A DNA stretch of 35,258 nucleotides from Bordetella parapertussis (lineage in GTDB: Bacteria > Pseudomonadota > Gammaproteobacteria > Burkholderiales > Burkholderiaceae_C): positions 1-35,258 of the forward strand of contig CAMCWS010000010.1 in NCBI GenBank assembly GCA_945882755.1, written 5' to 3'. A model generated the notes under the pieces. That model was not told the origin of the DNA. It worked only from the letters and a program-made list of their open reading frames with translations, and made no database searches. Shown here one piece after another: positions 14,815 to 21,352 of this stretch (position 1 is the first letter of the stretch; each line of letters begins with the position of its first letter). The position numbers were made by a program, and so were the translations under genes.

Positions 14815-16671
14815 TCAGCGGTACATCGCCTCGATTTGGGGCGCGTATTTCTTCTCGACCAGTTTGCGCTTGAGCTTCATGGTCGGTGTCAGTTCTTCGT
14901 CTTCGGCGCTCAGTTGGGTGTCCAGCAGCCAGAATTTCTTGATCTGCTCGACGCGGGCAAATTTTTTGTTGACCCGGTCCACTTCGGCCTGGATCAGATT
15001 TTGCACTTCAGCACTGTGTGTGAGGCTGGCGTAGTTGGAGAACGGTACATCGTTGTCCTGCGCGTATTTCTCCACGTTCTCCTGGTCTATCATGATGATC
15101 ACCGTCAAATAACGACGCTTGTCGCCAATCACCACCGCATCGGTAACGTAGGGCGAGAATTTCAATTCGTTTTCCAATTCGCTGGGGGTGATGTTTTTGC
15201 CACCAGCCGTGATGATGATGTCTTTCATCCGGTCGGTGATGCGGAAAAACCCTTCCTCGTCGACCACGCCCACATCGCCGGTGTGCAGCCAGCCGTCGGC
15301 ATCGATTGTCTCGGCGGTTTTTTCAGGCAGGTTGAGGTAACCCATGAACACATTAGGGCCGCGCACTAAGATTTCACCGGTCACCGGGTCCAGACGCATC
15401 TCGTTGAAGTCGGCCGCCGGGCCAATGGAGCCGGGTTTGATGCGGTCGGCGGGCGCGCCAGTGCCCGCACCACAGGTCTCGGTCATGCCCCAGAGTTCCA
15501 GCATGGGCAAGCCAAGTGCCAAATACCAACGCACCAGATCGGGGGAAATGGGGGCTGCACCCGTGACCAGAAAGCGCGCACGGTGGATGCCGATCATTTT
15601 GCGTACGTTGTTCAGCGCCAGCAATCGAGCCACATGAAAGCGCAACTTCAAGCTCAGGGGCACCGGCTTTTGCGCCAGCACCAGGTCGACCACTTGGTGG
15701 CCCACGCCTATTGCCCAACCATAAACGGCTTGCTGCAGGCCACCGGCTTCCTTGAGCGCGATCATCACGCCCGAGTAAAACTTCTCCCATACACGGGGCA
15801 CGGCGCCGAACACGGTGGGCGCGATTTCGCGCACGTTCTCGGGCACGGTTTCGGGGTTCTCGACAAAGTTGAGTTTGGCTCCGGTGTACATCGAGAAATA
15901 TTCGCCACCCATACGCTCGGCAATGTGGCACAGGGGCAGAAAGCACATGCACTCGTCACGCTCGTCTCGGGGGATCAAGGTGTTAAAGCCCCGCACCGTG
16001 AAAACCAAACCATGGTGGCTGTGCATGCCACCCTTGGGCTTGCCGGTGGTGCCCGAGGTGTAGACCAAAATGGCCAGCTCTTCGGGCTTGCAGGCAGCGC
16101 TGCGCTGCGTGAGCATGTCGGGGTGTTGCTGGGCGTGCTCGCGGCCCAAGGTTTGCAGCTGTTTCAGGCTGATCACCATCGGGTCCTGGAAGTCGCGCAG
16201 ACCCTCCATATCGAACACCACGATTTTTTGCAGCAAGGGTAAGCTGGCACGCACGGCCAGGGCCTTGTCAAGCTGTTCGTCGTCTTCGACAAACAGCACG
16301 CGGGTACCTGAGTCTTCGCACAGGTAATTCACTTGCTCGGGCGCATCGGTAGGGTAGATGCCGTTGGAGATGCCCCCCGCACTCAGCACGGCCAGGTCGC
16401 ACAGAACCCACTCGATGTTGGTGTTGGCCAGGATGGAAGCGGTGTGGCGCGCCTCAAAGCCCAGCGCCATCAGGCCGTGGCCGATCTCGCGCACGGCTTG
16501 GCCGGTCTCGTTCCAGGTCCAGCTGCGCCAGATGCCCAAGTCTTTTTGGCGCATCCAGACATTGGGGCCGCGAGCAGCCACCGCATTCCAGAAAATGGCA
16601 GGGATGGTCTCGCCAGCCATGACGACATTTTTTTGCGGCGCAATGCCGGAGGTGTCCCAGAGTTGGCTCAT
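14815..16671 (-). CDS. AMP-dependent acyl-CoA synthetase (long-chain/FadD15-like)
   Basis: A 618-residue adenylate-forming enzyme that activates a carboxylic acid to its CoA thioester with ATP. The phosphate-binding loop YTSGTTGKPKGG is at residues 204-215, LELWGMTETCG is the adenine-binding A5 motif, WLHTGDVGVVDEEGFFRITDR (in two parts) is A7-A8, and TPTMKLKRK near the end holds the catalytic lysine. Length and motif spacing match bacterial long-chain acyl-CoA synthetases of the FadD15 type. It lies inside the ABC importer operon between the livF-like ATPase (3 bp away) and the binding protein, so it probably activates the imported acid. The substrate cannot be read from the sequence. Confidence 0.92.
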   Translation of the reverse strand: MSQLWDTSGIAPQKNVVMAGETIPAIFWNAVAARGPNVWMRQKDLGIWRSWTWNETGQAVREIGHGLMALGFEARHTASILANTNIEWVLCDLAVLSAGGISNGIYPTDAPEQVNYLCEDSGTRVLFVEDDEQLDKALAVRASLPLLQKIVVFDMEGLRDFQDPMVISLKQLQTLGREHAQQHPDMLTQRSAACKPEELAILVYTSGTTGKPKGGMHSHHGLVFTVRGFNTLIPRDERDECMCFLPLCHIAERMGGEYFSMYTGAKLNFVENPETVPENVREIAPTVFGAVPRVWEKFYSGVMIALKEAGGLQQAVYGWAIGVGHQVVDLVLAQKPVPLSLKLRFHVARLLALNNVRKMIGIHRARFLVTGAAPISPDLVRWYLALGLPMLELWGMTETCGAGTGAPADRIKPGSIGPAADFNEMRLDPVTGEILVRGPNVFMGYLNLPEKTAETIDADGWLHTGDVGVVDEEGFFRITDRMKDIIITAGGKNITPSELENELKFSPYVTDAVVIGDKRRYLTVIIMIDQENVEKYAQDNDVPFSNYASLTHSAEVQNLIQAEVDRVNKKFARVEQIKKFWLLDTQLSAEDEELTPTMKLKRKLVEKKYAPQIEAMYR

Positions 16672-16674
16672 GAT

Positions 16675-17493
16675 TTATCTCCAGGTTTTCTTCTTTTTCC
16701 AACGGCGGTCGGCGCGCACGCCCTCTTCCTTGAGCCCTAAGTAGAACTCCTTGATGTCCTCTTTTTCACGCAAGCGGGCGCAGGTGTCTTCCATCACGAT
16801 GCGGCCGTTTTCCAGCACATAACCGTAGTCCGAGGCATTCAGCGCCATATTGGCGTTTTGCTCGACCAGCAAGATGGTGGTGCCGCGTTCGCGGTTGATG
16901 CGCACCACGATTTCGAAGATTTCCTTGGTCAATTTCGGAGAAAGGCCCAAGCTGGGTTCGTCCAGCAAGATCAAGTCGGGGTTGGCCATCAGCGCCCGGC
17001 TGATCGCCAGCATTTGCTGTTGTCCGCCGGACAGCAAGCCCGCGTCTTGCGCAGCCCGCTCGCGCAGGATGGGAAAGTAGTTGTACACGGCTTCCATGTC
17101 GCGCGCCACGCCATCGCGGTCCTTGCGGGTGTAGGCGCCCATGAGCAGGTTGTCGCGAATCGACAGCAGCGGGAACACCTCACGCCCCTCGGGCACATGC
17201 ATCAAGCCACGCTGCACGATGATGGCCGGGTCTTGTGCGGTGATGCTTTGGCCCTTGAATTCGATCGAGCCTTTGCGCGGGTCGATGATGCCGCTGATGG
17301 TTTTCAAGATGGTGGTCTTGCCTGCGCCATTGGAGCCAAGCACAGTGGCAATCTCGCCTTGGCGCACCTGCAGGCTCACGCCGCGAATCGCCTTGATCGG
17401 GCCGTAGGCGCTTTCCACGTTGAGCAGCTTTAGCATCACGTTGTCATCGGCTGCCTCTGCCGACGTGTTCAGGGTTTGGGTGGCTGCGCTCAT
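16675..17493 (-). CDS. livF: HAAT-family ABC transporter ATPase, LivF-type
   Basis: A 272-residue nucleotide-binding subunit at the inner membrane. Walker A GSNGAGKTT, signature LSGGQQQM, Walker B LILLDEPSLGL and the H-loop region LLVEQNA are all present. VEQNA identifies the LivF subfamily. The ATG at 17493 overlaps the livG stop by 4 bp. An N-terminal extension of about 20 residues precedes the first strand, and the C-terminus has an unusual basic tail (RADRRWKKKKTWR). It is followed 3 bp later by the acyl-CoA synthetase gene. Confidence 0.93.
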   Translation of the reverse strand: MSAATQTLNTSAEAADDNVMLKLLNVESAYGPIKAIRGVSLQVRQGEIATVLGSNGAGKTTILKTISGIIDPRKGSIEFKGQSITAQDPAIIVQRGLMHVPEGREVFPLLSIRDNLLMGAYTRKDRDGVARDMEAVYNYFPILRERAAQDAGLLSGGQQQMLAISRALMANPDLILLDEPSLGLSPKLTKEIFEIVVRINRERGTTILLVEQNANMALNASDYGYVLENGRIVMEDTCARLREKEDIKEFYLGLKEEGVRADRRWKKKKTWR

Positions 17494-18323
17494 GCGGCAC
17501 CTCCGGGCACGTAATTTTCGCGACGCAAAGCAGACACATCGTCCACCGAGCCCAAATAGGCTTCGATGACGCCGGGGTCGCTTTGCACCTGGCTGGGCGT
17601 GCCAGTGGCGATTTCTTCGCCCTGGCTCATGGCCAACACGCGGTCCGACACTTTGGAGACCAAACTCATGTCGTGCTCGACCATGAGCACGGTGATGCCC
17701 AGCTCGTTTTTGATGTCCGAGATCCAGAACGCCATGTCTTCGGTTTCCTCGACGTTCAGGCCAGACGATGGCTCGTCCAGCAGCAGCAGCTTGGGCTCGG
17801 TGCACAGCGCACGGGCCAGCTCGACCACTTTGCGCACGCCATAAGGCAAGCCCGCCACCATCGAATCGCGGTGGTGTTGCAGGTCAAGAAAATCAATGAC
17901 TTCCTCGACCTTTTCACGCGCTTCAATCTCACCCGCGCGGGTTTTGCGGGTGAAGAACATTTCGCTCCACAACCCCGTCTTGCGGTGGGTGTGGCGGCCG
18001 ATCAAGAGGTTTTGCAGCACGGTCGCGTGCTCGAACAGCTCGATGTTCTGGAAGGTGCGGGCAATGCCCAGCCCCGCAATTTGGTGCGCTGGCTGATCGG
18101 TCAGTCGCAGCGTGCCTTGCGGCCCAGCAAAGTCGATCACGCCTGTGGTCGGGGTGTAGATGCGGCTAATCAGGTTGAACACGGTGGTCTTGCCAGCGCC
18201 GTTGGGGCCGATCAGGGTGAAGACCTCGCCGCGCTTGACGTCGAAGCTGACCTTGTTGACGGCCAGCACGCCGCCAAAGCGCACGCTCAGGTCTTGTGCG
18301 GATAAAAGGATGTCTGCGTTCAT
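17490..18323 (-). CDS. livG: HAAT-family ABC transporter ATPase, LivG-type
   Basis: A 277-residue nucleotide-binding subunit, partner of LivF. Walker A GPNGAGKTT, the LivG-specific RTFQNIELF Q-loop and following FEHATVLQNLLIG, a signature replaced by the LPYGVRK form typical of LivG, Walker B LLLLDEPSSGLN and the H-loop LMVEHDM are all visible. Four-base overlaps with livM upstream and livF downstream show a translationally coupled operon. No defects seen. Confidence 0.93.
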   Translation of the reverse strand: MNADILLSAQDLSVRFGGVLAVNKVSFDVKRGEVFTLIGPNGAGKTTVFNLISRIYTPTTGVIDFAGPQGTLRLTDQPAHQIAGLGIARTFQNIELFEHATVLQNLLIGRHTHRKTGLWSEMFFTRKTRAGEIEAREKVEEVIDFLDLQHHRDSMVAGLPYGVRKVVELARALCTEPKLLLLDEPSSGLNVEETEDMAFWISDIKNELGITVLMVEHDMSLVSKVSDRVLAMSQGEEIATGTPSQVQSDPGVIEAYLGSVDDVSALRRENYVPGGAA

Positions 18324-19396
18324 TTCAGGCGGTCCGACTTCTGGAACGATTTTTGGCGCTTGAACAGGCCACGGCGGTAAAACGGGAACAACTGGAACCA
18401 GGTCCGCACCTTGAGCCAGCGGCCATACAGGCCCATGGGCTCAAACAGAACAAAGGCAATAAGCACCATGCCGTAGACCGTGCCTTGCAAACCGGCGGCG
18501 CCACCAATGGCGGCTGGCAAAAAATCTTTGCCCAAAGAAATCAGCTGAGGCATGACGATCAGAAAAATCGCACCAAGGAAGGCACCATGTATGGAACCCA
18601 ATCCGCCAATCACCACCATGAGCAACAAGTCGATCGACTGGACGATGCTGAACTGCTCGGGAGAGAGGAACTGGATTTTGTGCGCGTACAAAGCGCCGCC
18701 AATGCCCGCCAACGCCGCCGACAAAGCAAAGGACAAGGTCTTGTACCGCGCCAAGTGAATACCCATGCTTTGCGCTGAAATTTCGGAATCGCGGATGGCC
18801 ACAAAGGCACGCCCGGTGGACGAGCGCAACAAATTGACGATGGCCAGCGTGGCCCCCACGGTGACCAGCAAGCACAGGAAATAAAACGATTCGGTGCTGT
18901 CCAGGGTCCAGTTGCCAATGGCGGGGTAACCGACCATCAGGCCCGCGTTGCCCCCCGTCACGCTTTCCCAGCGGGCCATGCCTTCTTCGACGATGAAGCC
19001 AAAGGCCAGCGTGGCCATGCCCAGGTAAATGCCTTTGACGCGCAGTGCTGGCAAACCCACGATGATGCCGACGAGGGCCGAGAACAAGCCCGCGCACACC
19101 AGCGCCAGCGGAAACGGCACCCCGGCATTGACCATGACGGCCTGGGTGTAAGCCCCCACCCCCAAAAACGCGGCGTGACCCAAAGAGAACAAGCCGGTAA
19201 AGCCCGCCAGCAGCATCAGGCCCAAGCCCACCACGGCGTAGATCAGTACAAAGGTAAGTTGCGCCAGCCAGTATTCGGGCACAGTCCAAGGAGCGGCCAC
19301 CAGGAACAGGCCCAGCAGGCTGTACCAGAACACATGGCCGCCGTGCTTGGCCAGCTTTACGTCCTGGTTGTAATCGGTTTTGAAAATGAAACGCAT
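18320..19396 (-). CDS. livM: HAAT-family ABC transporter permease, LivM-type
   Basis: A 358-residue inner-membrane permease with a short cytoplasmic N-terminus and about eight to ten hydrophobic segments. Family marks are LAGFTGLFSLGHAAFLGVGAY (given here as LAGFTGLFSLGH then AAFLGVGAY) and the EAA-like loop near GLGSIHGAFLGA. It overlaps livG by 4 bp and begins 9 bp after livH ends. The C-terminus is rather basic and extended (RRGLFKRQKSFQKSDRLK), which is variable in the family. Confidence 0.92.
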   Translation of the reverse strand: MRFIFKTDYNQDVKLAKHGGHVFWYSLLGLFLVAAPWTVPEYWLAQLTFVLIYAVVGLGLMLLAGFTGLFSLGHAAFLGVGAYTQAVMVNAGVPFPLALVCAGLFSALVGIIVGLPALRVKGIYLGMATLAFGFIVEEGMARWESVTGGNAGLMVGYPAIGNWTLDSTESFYFLCLLVTVGATLAIVNLLRSSTGRAFVAIRDSEISAQSMGIHLARYKTLSFALSAALAGIGGALYAHKIQFLSPEQFSIVQSIDLLLMVVIGGLGSIHGAFLGAIFLIVMPQLISLGKDFLPAAIGGAAGLQGTVYGMVLIAFVLFEPMGLYGRWLKVRTWFQLFPFYRRGLFKRQKSFQKSDRLK

Positions 19397-19405
19397 GCTG
19401 GGGCC

Positions 19406-20281
19406 TCAGACTTTCTTGCGCAGTTGCTCGCCGAACAGGCCATTGGGCTTGAGCACCAGCATGATCAACACGACGATGTAGGGCGCGATGTCCTTGAAGC
19501 CTTCGGGCAAGTAAAAGCCCGAAATCGACTCGACGATGCCAATCACCAGGCCGCCCACGATGGCCCCAGGCAAACTGCCAAAGCCACCCACCACCGCTGC
19601 GGGAAAGGCCTTCAATCCAATGAAGCCCATGTTGGCGTGCACAAAGGTGATGGGGGCCAACAGCAAGCCCGCCACGGCCGCCACGGCTGCAGCCAGACCC
19701 CAAACCAGACCATTGATCTGCTTGACCGGGATGCCCATGTAATAGGCAGCCAGCTGATTTTGCGAGGCCGCCTGCATGGCGATACCCAGCTTGCTGAACT
19801 TGAACATGGCAAACAGCCCCACGCACAGAATGCCTGTGGCCCCGATCACCACCATTTGCTCGGCCGCGATCACCAAGGTGCCCAAGCGCAAGACCTCACC
19901 CGCATAGGGCACCGGCATGGTGTGGGTGTCGGTGCCCACATCGGGAATCATGTTGATCAAACCGCGCAGCACATAGCCCACGCCAATGGTCAGCATCACG
20001 ATGGAAAACGCAGGTTGACCCAGGATGGGGCGGATGACCAAACGTTCGAGCAAAACGCCAAAAATGCCCATGGCCACAATGGCAGAGGGGACAGCAATCC
20101 AGAATGGGAAACCCAGCATCGTCATGGCGGCCAAGCCCGAAAAGGCCCCCACCATCATCAGGTCGCCCTGGGCAAAGCTCACCGTCTCGGTGGCCTTGTA
20201 AATCAGCACGAAACCCAGGGCAATGAGTCCGTAAATACATCCCTGGGCCACACCGCTGATCAGCAGTTGCAGCAATTGCAC
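19406..20281 (-). CDS. livH: HAAT-family ABC transporter permease, LivH-type
   Basis: A 291-residue inner-membrane permease, first gene of the leftward importer operon. Features are the N-terminal ISGVAQGCIYGLIALGFVLI segment, SFAQGDLMMVGAF, and the GFGSLPGAIVGGLVIGI loop typical of LivH, with about eight membrane spans. The start is GTG at 20279-20281 with a strong GAGGAG 8 nt before it. The upstream 170 bp are shared with the AtuA-like remnant read in the other direction and contain a palindrome at 20348-20362 that may be the operator. Confidence 0.93.
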   Translation of the reverse strand: MQLLQLLISGVAQGCIYGLIALGFVLIYKATETVSFAQGDLMMVGAFSGLAAMTMLGFPFWIAVPSAIVAMGIFGVLLERLVIRPILGQPAFSIVMLTIGVGYVLRGLINMIPDVGTDTHTMPVPYAGEVLRLGTLVIAAEQMVVIGATGILCVGLFAMFKFSKLGIAMQAASQNQLAAYYMGIPVKQINGLVWGLAAAVAAVAGLLLAPITFVHANMGFIGLKAFPAAVVGGFGSLPGAIVGGLVIGIVESISGFYLPEGFKDIAPYIVVLIMLVLKPNGLFGEQLRKKV

Positions 20282-20347
20282 GCCTGTCTCCTCTTGGTTC
20301 TGTCTAGCTGAGTTCGCTGCGCTTGGCGGGGCAGTGCTTCAACACCG

Positions 20348-20362
20348 CGCAAAACATTTGCG
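20348..20362. promoter_or_regulatory. Perfect palindrome CGCAAA-ACA-TTTGCG upstream of livH
   Basis: Six-bp perfect arms with a 3-bp centre lie 67 bp before the livH start and 91 bp before the AtuA-like remnant, in their divergent promoter region. Looks like an operator for a dimeric regulator; no regulator gene lies beside it in this window. Confidence 0.35.
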
Positions 20363-20452
20363 AACGACCGTGCTATTTTGTAATCTTAAATGAGACTTTC
20401 TCTAGGGGTTGTCCCCCATTACGGTCCCTACGCAAGGCTTCAATATCGCCCC

Positions 20453-20672
20453 ATGACGCTATCCATTCGCATCGGTTCGGGCATGGGCTTTTATGGTAAC
20501 AACCTGGCCGAGCTGACACTGGCCATCTTGCAAAAAGAACGGCAGCGTGACCCCTACCTAGGCTATGCGCGCGATGTGTTGCCCATGCTGATGCGCCTGT
20601 GGCCCTTGATGCAGCCGCGCGCGGGGTCCGGTTCGTTAGCTACGCGGGCGGGCTCAACCCCATGGAAGTTTT
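20453..20672 (+). pseudogene. Remnant of an AtuA-like (DUF1446, acyclic terpene utilisation) gene
   Basis: The first residues MTLSIRIGSGMGFYGNN match the start of AtuA-family proteins. The sequence then jumps to NLAELTLAILQKERQRDPYLGYARD, which in the family lies about 30 residues further on, so an internal deletion is likely. Around 20622 the frame shifts; in the next frame GVRFVSYAGGLNPMEV continues the family pattern (AGG-NP motif) before similarity ends near 20672. Roughly 75 of the several hundred expected residues remain. AtuA-family genes commonly neighbour acyl-CoA synthetases and HAAT importers, so this hints at what the operon once served. The family call is from recognition of these motifs, not from a search. 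Confidence 0.65.
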
Positions 20673-20679
20673 GAACGTT

Positions 20680-20711
20680 AAAAGCAAAGTTTCATTTGAG
20701 AAACTGCTTTT
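20680..20711. terminator. AT-rich hairpin between the AtuA remnant and the tRNA
   Basis: AAAAGC(AA)AGTTTC (20680-20693) pairs with GAAACTGCTTTT (20700-20711), with a two-base bulge. A-rich and T-rich arms allow termination either way. A second AAGCTA/TAGCTT pair lies between it and the tRNA. Confidence 0.4.
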
Positions 20712-20770
20712 AAATGCGTTTATCTGAAGCTAAAAGATATGAAAAAATCACTAAACGAGTAGCTTTTAAG

Positions 20771-20847
20771 TGGTGGGCCCACCTGGACTCGAACCAGGGA
20801 CCAAAGGATTATGAGTCCTCTGCTCTAACCAACTGAGCTATAGGCCC
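20771..20847 (-). tRNA. tRNA with CAT anticodon (tRNA-Met or tRNA-Ile2)
   Basis: Acceptor GGGCCTA/TGGGCCC (one G-U), D arm TAGCTCAGTTGGTTAGAG, anticodon loop CTCATAA, T arm CCTGG-TTCGAGT-CCAGG, discriminator A and encoded CCA (20771-20773). The ACTCATAATC...TTGG pattern recalls tRNA-Ile2, whose C34 is modified to lysidine, more than initiator Met; identity needs a covariance model. Confidence 0.93.
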
Positions 20848-20862
20848 TGCGTTGGATTGTAT

Positions 20863-21348
20863 TCAGTAAATAGCCCACCATTTTTGTTTAACCCAGGGCT
20901 TGCAAACAAACTCCATCGTCGGATTATCAGAATTACCTTCTGTCAACTGCAAAGTTGCATCAGAGGGTCGAAAAACAAAATGCATTTGTTCTGTAGGCAC
21001 TGCAACGCCATTAGACGCATCGCCTATTTTGCGAACAAAGGGAAGAATGTTTAAGGAAGCCTGGTTGACTGCCAAACTGGTTTGTAAATGACCACGGACC
21101 TGGGTAGAGGCTTCTTTAACGTCAAACCACTGGGTCATGGTTGGTTGATTGGGTGTTCCGCATTGAGAAGAGTCAACTGGCCAAATCACACAAAACTCTT
21201 GCTCGGTCAATCGGATAATTTGTTGCTTATACACATTCGTCATGCTGTCTTGCGCATAACTTTCACAAAAAAATTCTTGCCCCTTTTGGGGGGTACAAGC
21301 AGTCACTGAAACCCAAAGAAATACTGCAATGATGCTTCTTGATGTCAC
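20863..21348 (-). CDS. Putative small lipoprotein, 161 aa
   Basis: Not recognised. With the GTG at 21346-21348 the protein begins with a short basic region and SIIAVFLWVSVTAC, a lipobox with the modified cysteine at residue 18. An in-frame ATG at 21384 would add 12 residues without positive charge and overlap the previous gene, so it is less likely. The mature part has five further cysteines (FFCES, EFCVI, SQCGT, EFVCKPW and the like) and beta-rich character. It follows the tandem-TerB membrane protein after 4 bp and is probably co-expressed with it. Both proteins end in a short cysteine-KPW sequence (CKPW here, CSKPW there), a hint of related periplasmic domains. Function unknown. Confidence 0.65.
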   Translation of the reverse strand: MTSRSIIAVFLWVSVTACTPQKGQEFFCESYAQDSMTNVYKQQIIRLTEQEFCVIWPVDSSQCGTPNQPTMTQWFDVKEASTQVRGHLQTSLAVNQASLNILPFVRKIGDASNGVAVPTEQMHFVFRPSDATLQLTEGNSDNPTMEFVCKPWVKQKWWAIY

Positions 21349-21352
21349 AGAA

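Larger units (their letters stand above)
13469..20847. mobile_element. Putative tRNA-bounded genomic island with transporter operon
   Basis: An intact tRNA (20771-20847, read leftwards) is followed downstream by about 7.3 kb and then by a tRNA 3' fragment in the same orientation. This is the usual geometry after integration into a tRNA 3' end. The block has higher GC than the flanks in lines sampled by eye and contains a decayed AtuA-like gene. No integrase remains, and the two tRNA ends are not identical, so the island is old or the boundary is coincidental. Confidence 0.45.

Noticed and set aside
18441..19826. 461-codon ORF on the minus strand
   Set aside because: Out-of-frame shadow across the livH-livM junction, whose true frames show clear permease motifs.
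19175..20311. 378-codon ORF on the plus strand
   Set aside because: Antisense to livM and livH; composition (H, Q, G rich) has no domain and is a shadow.
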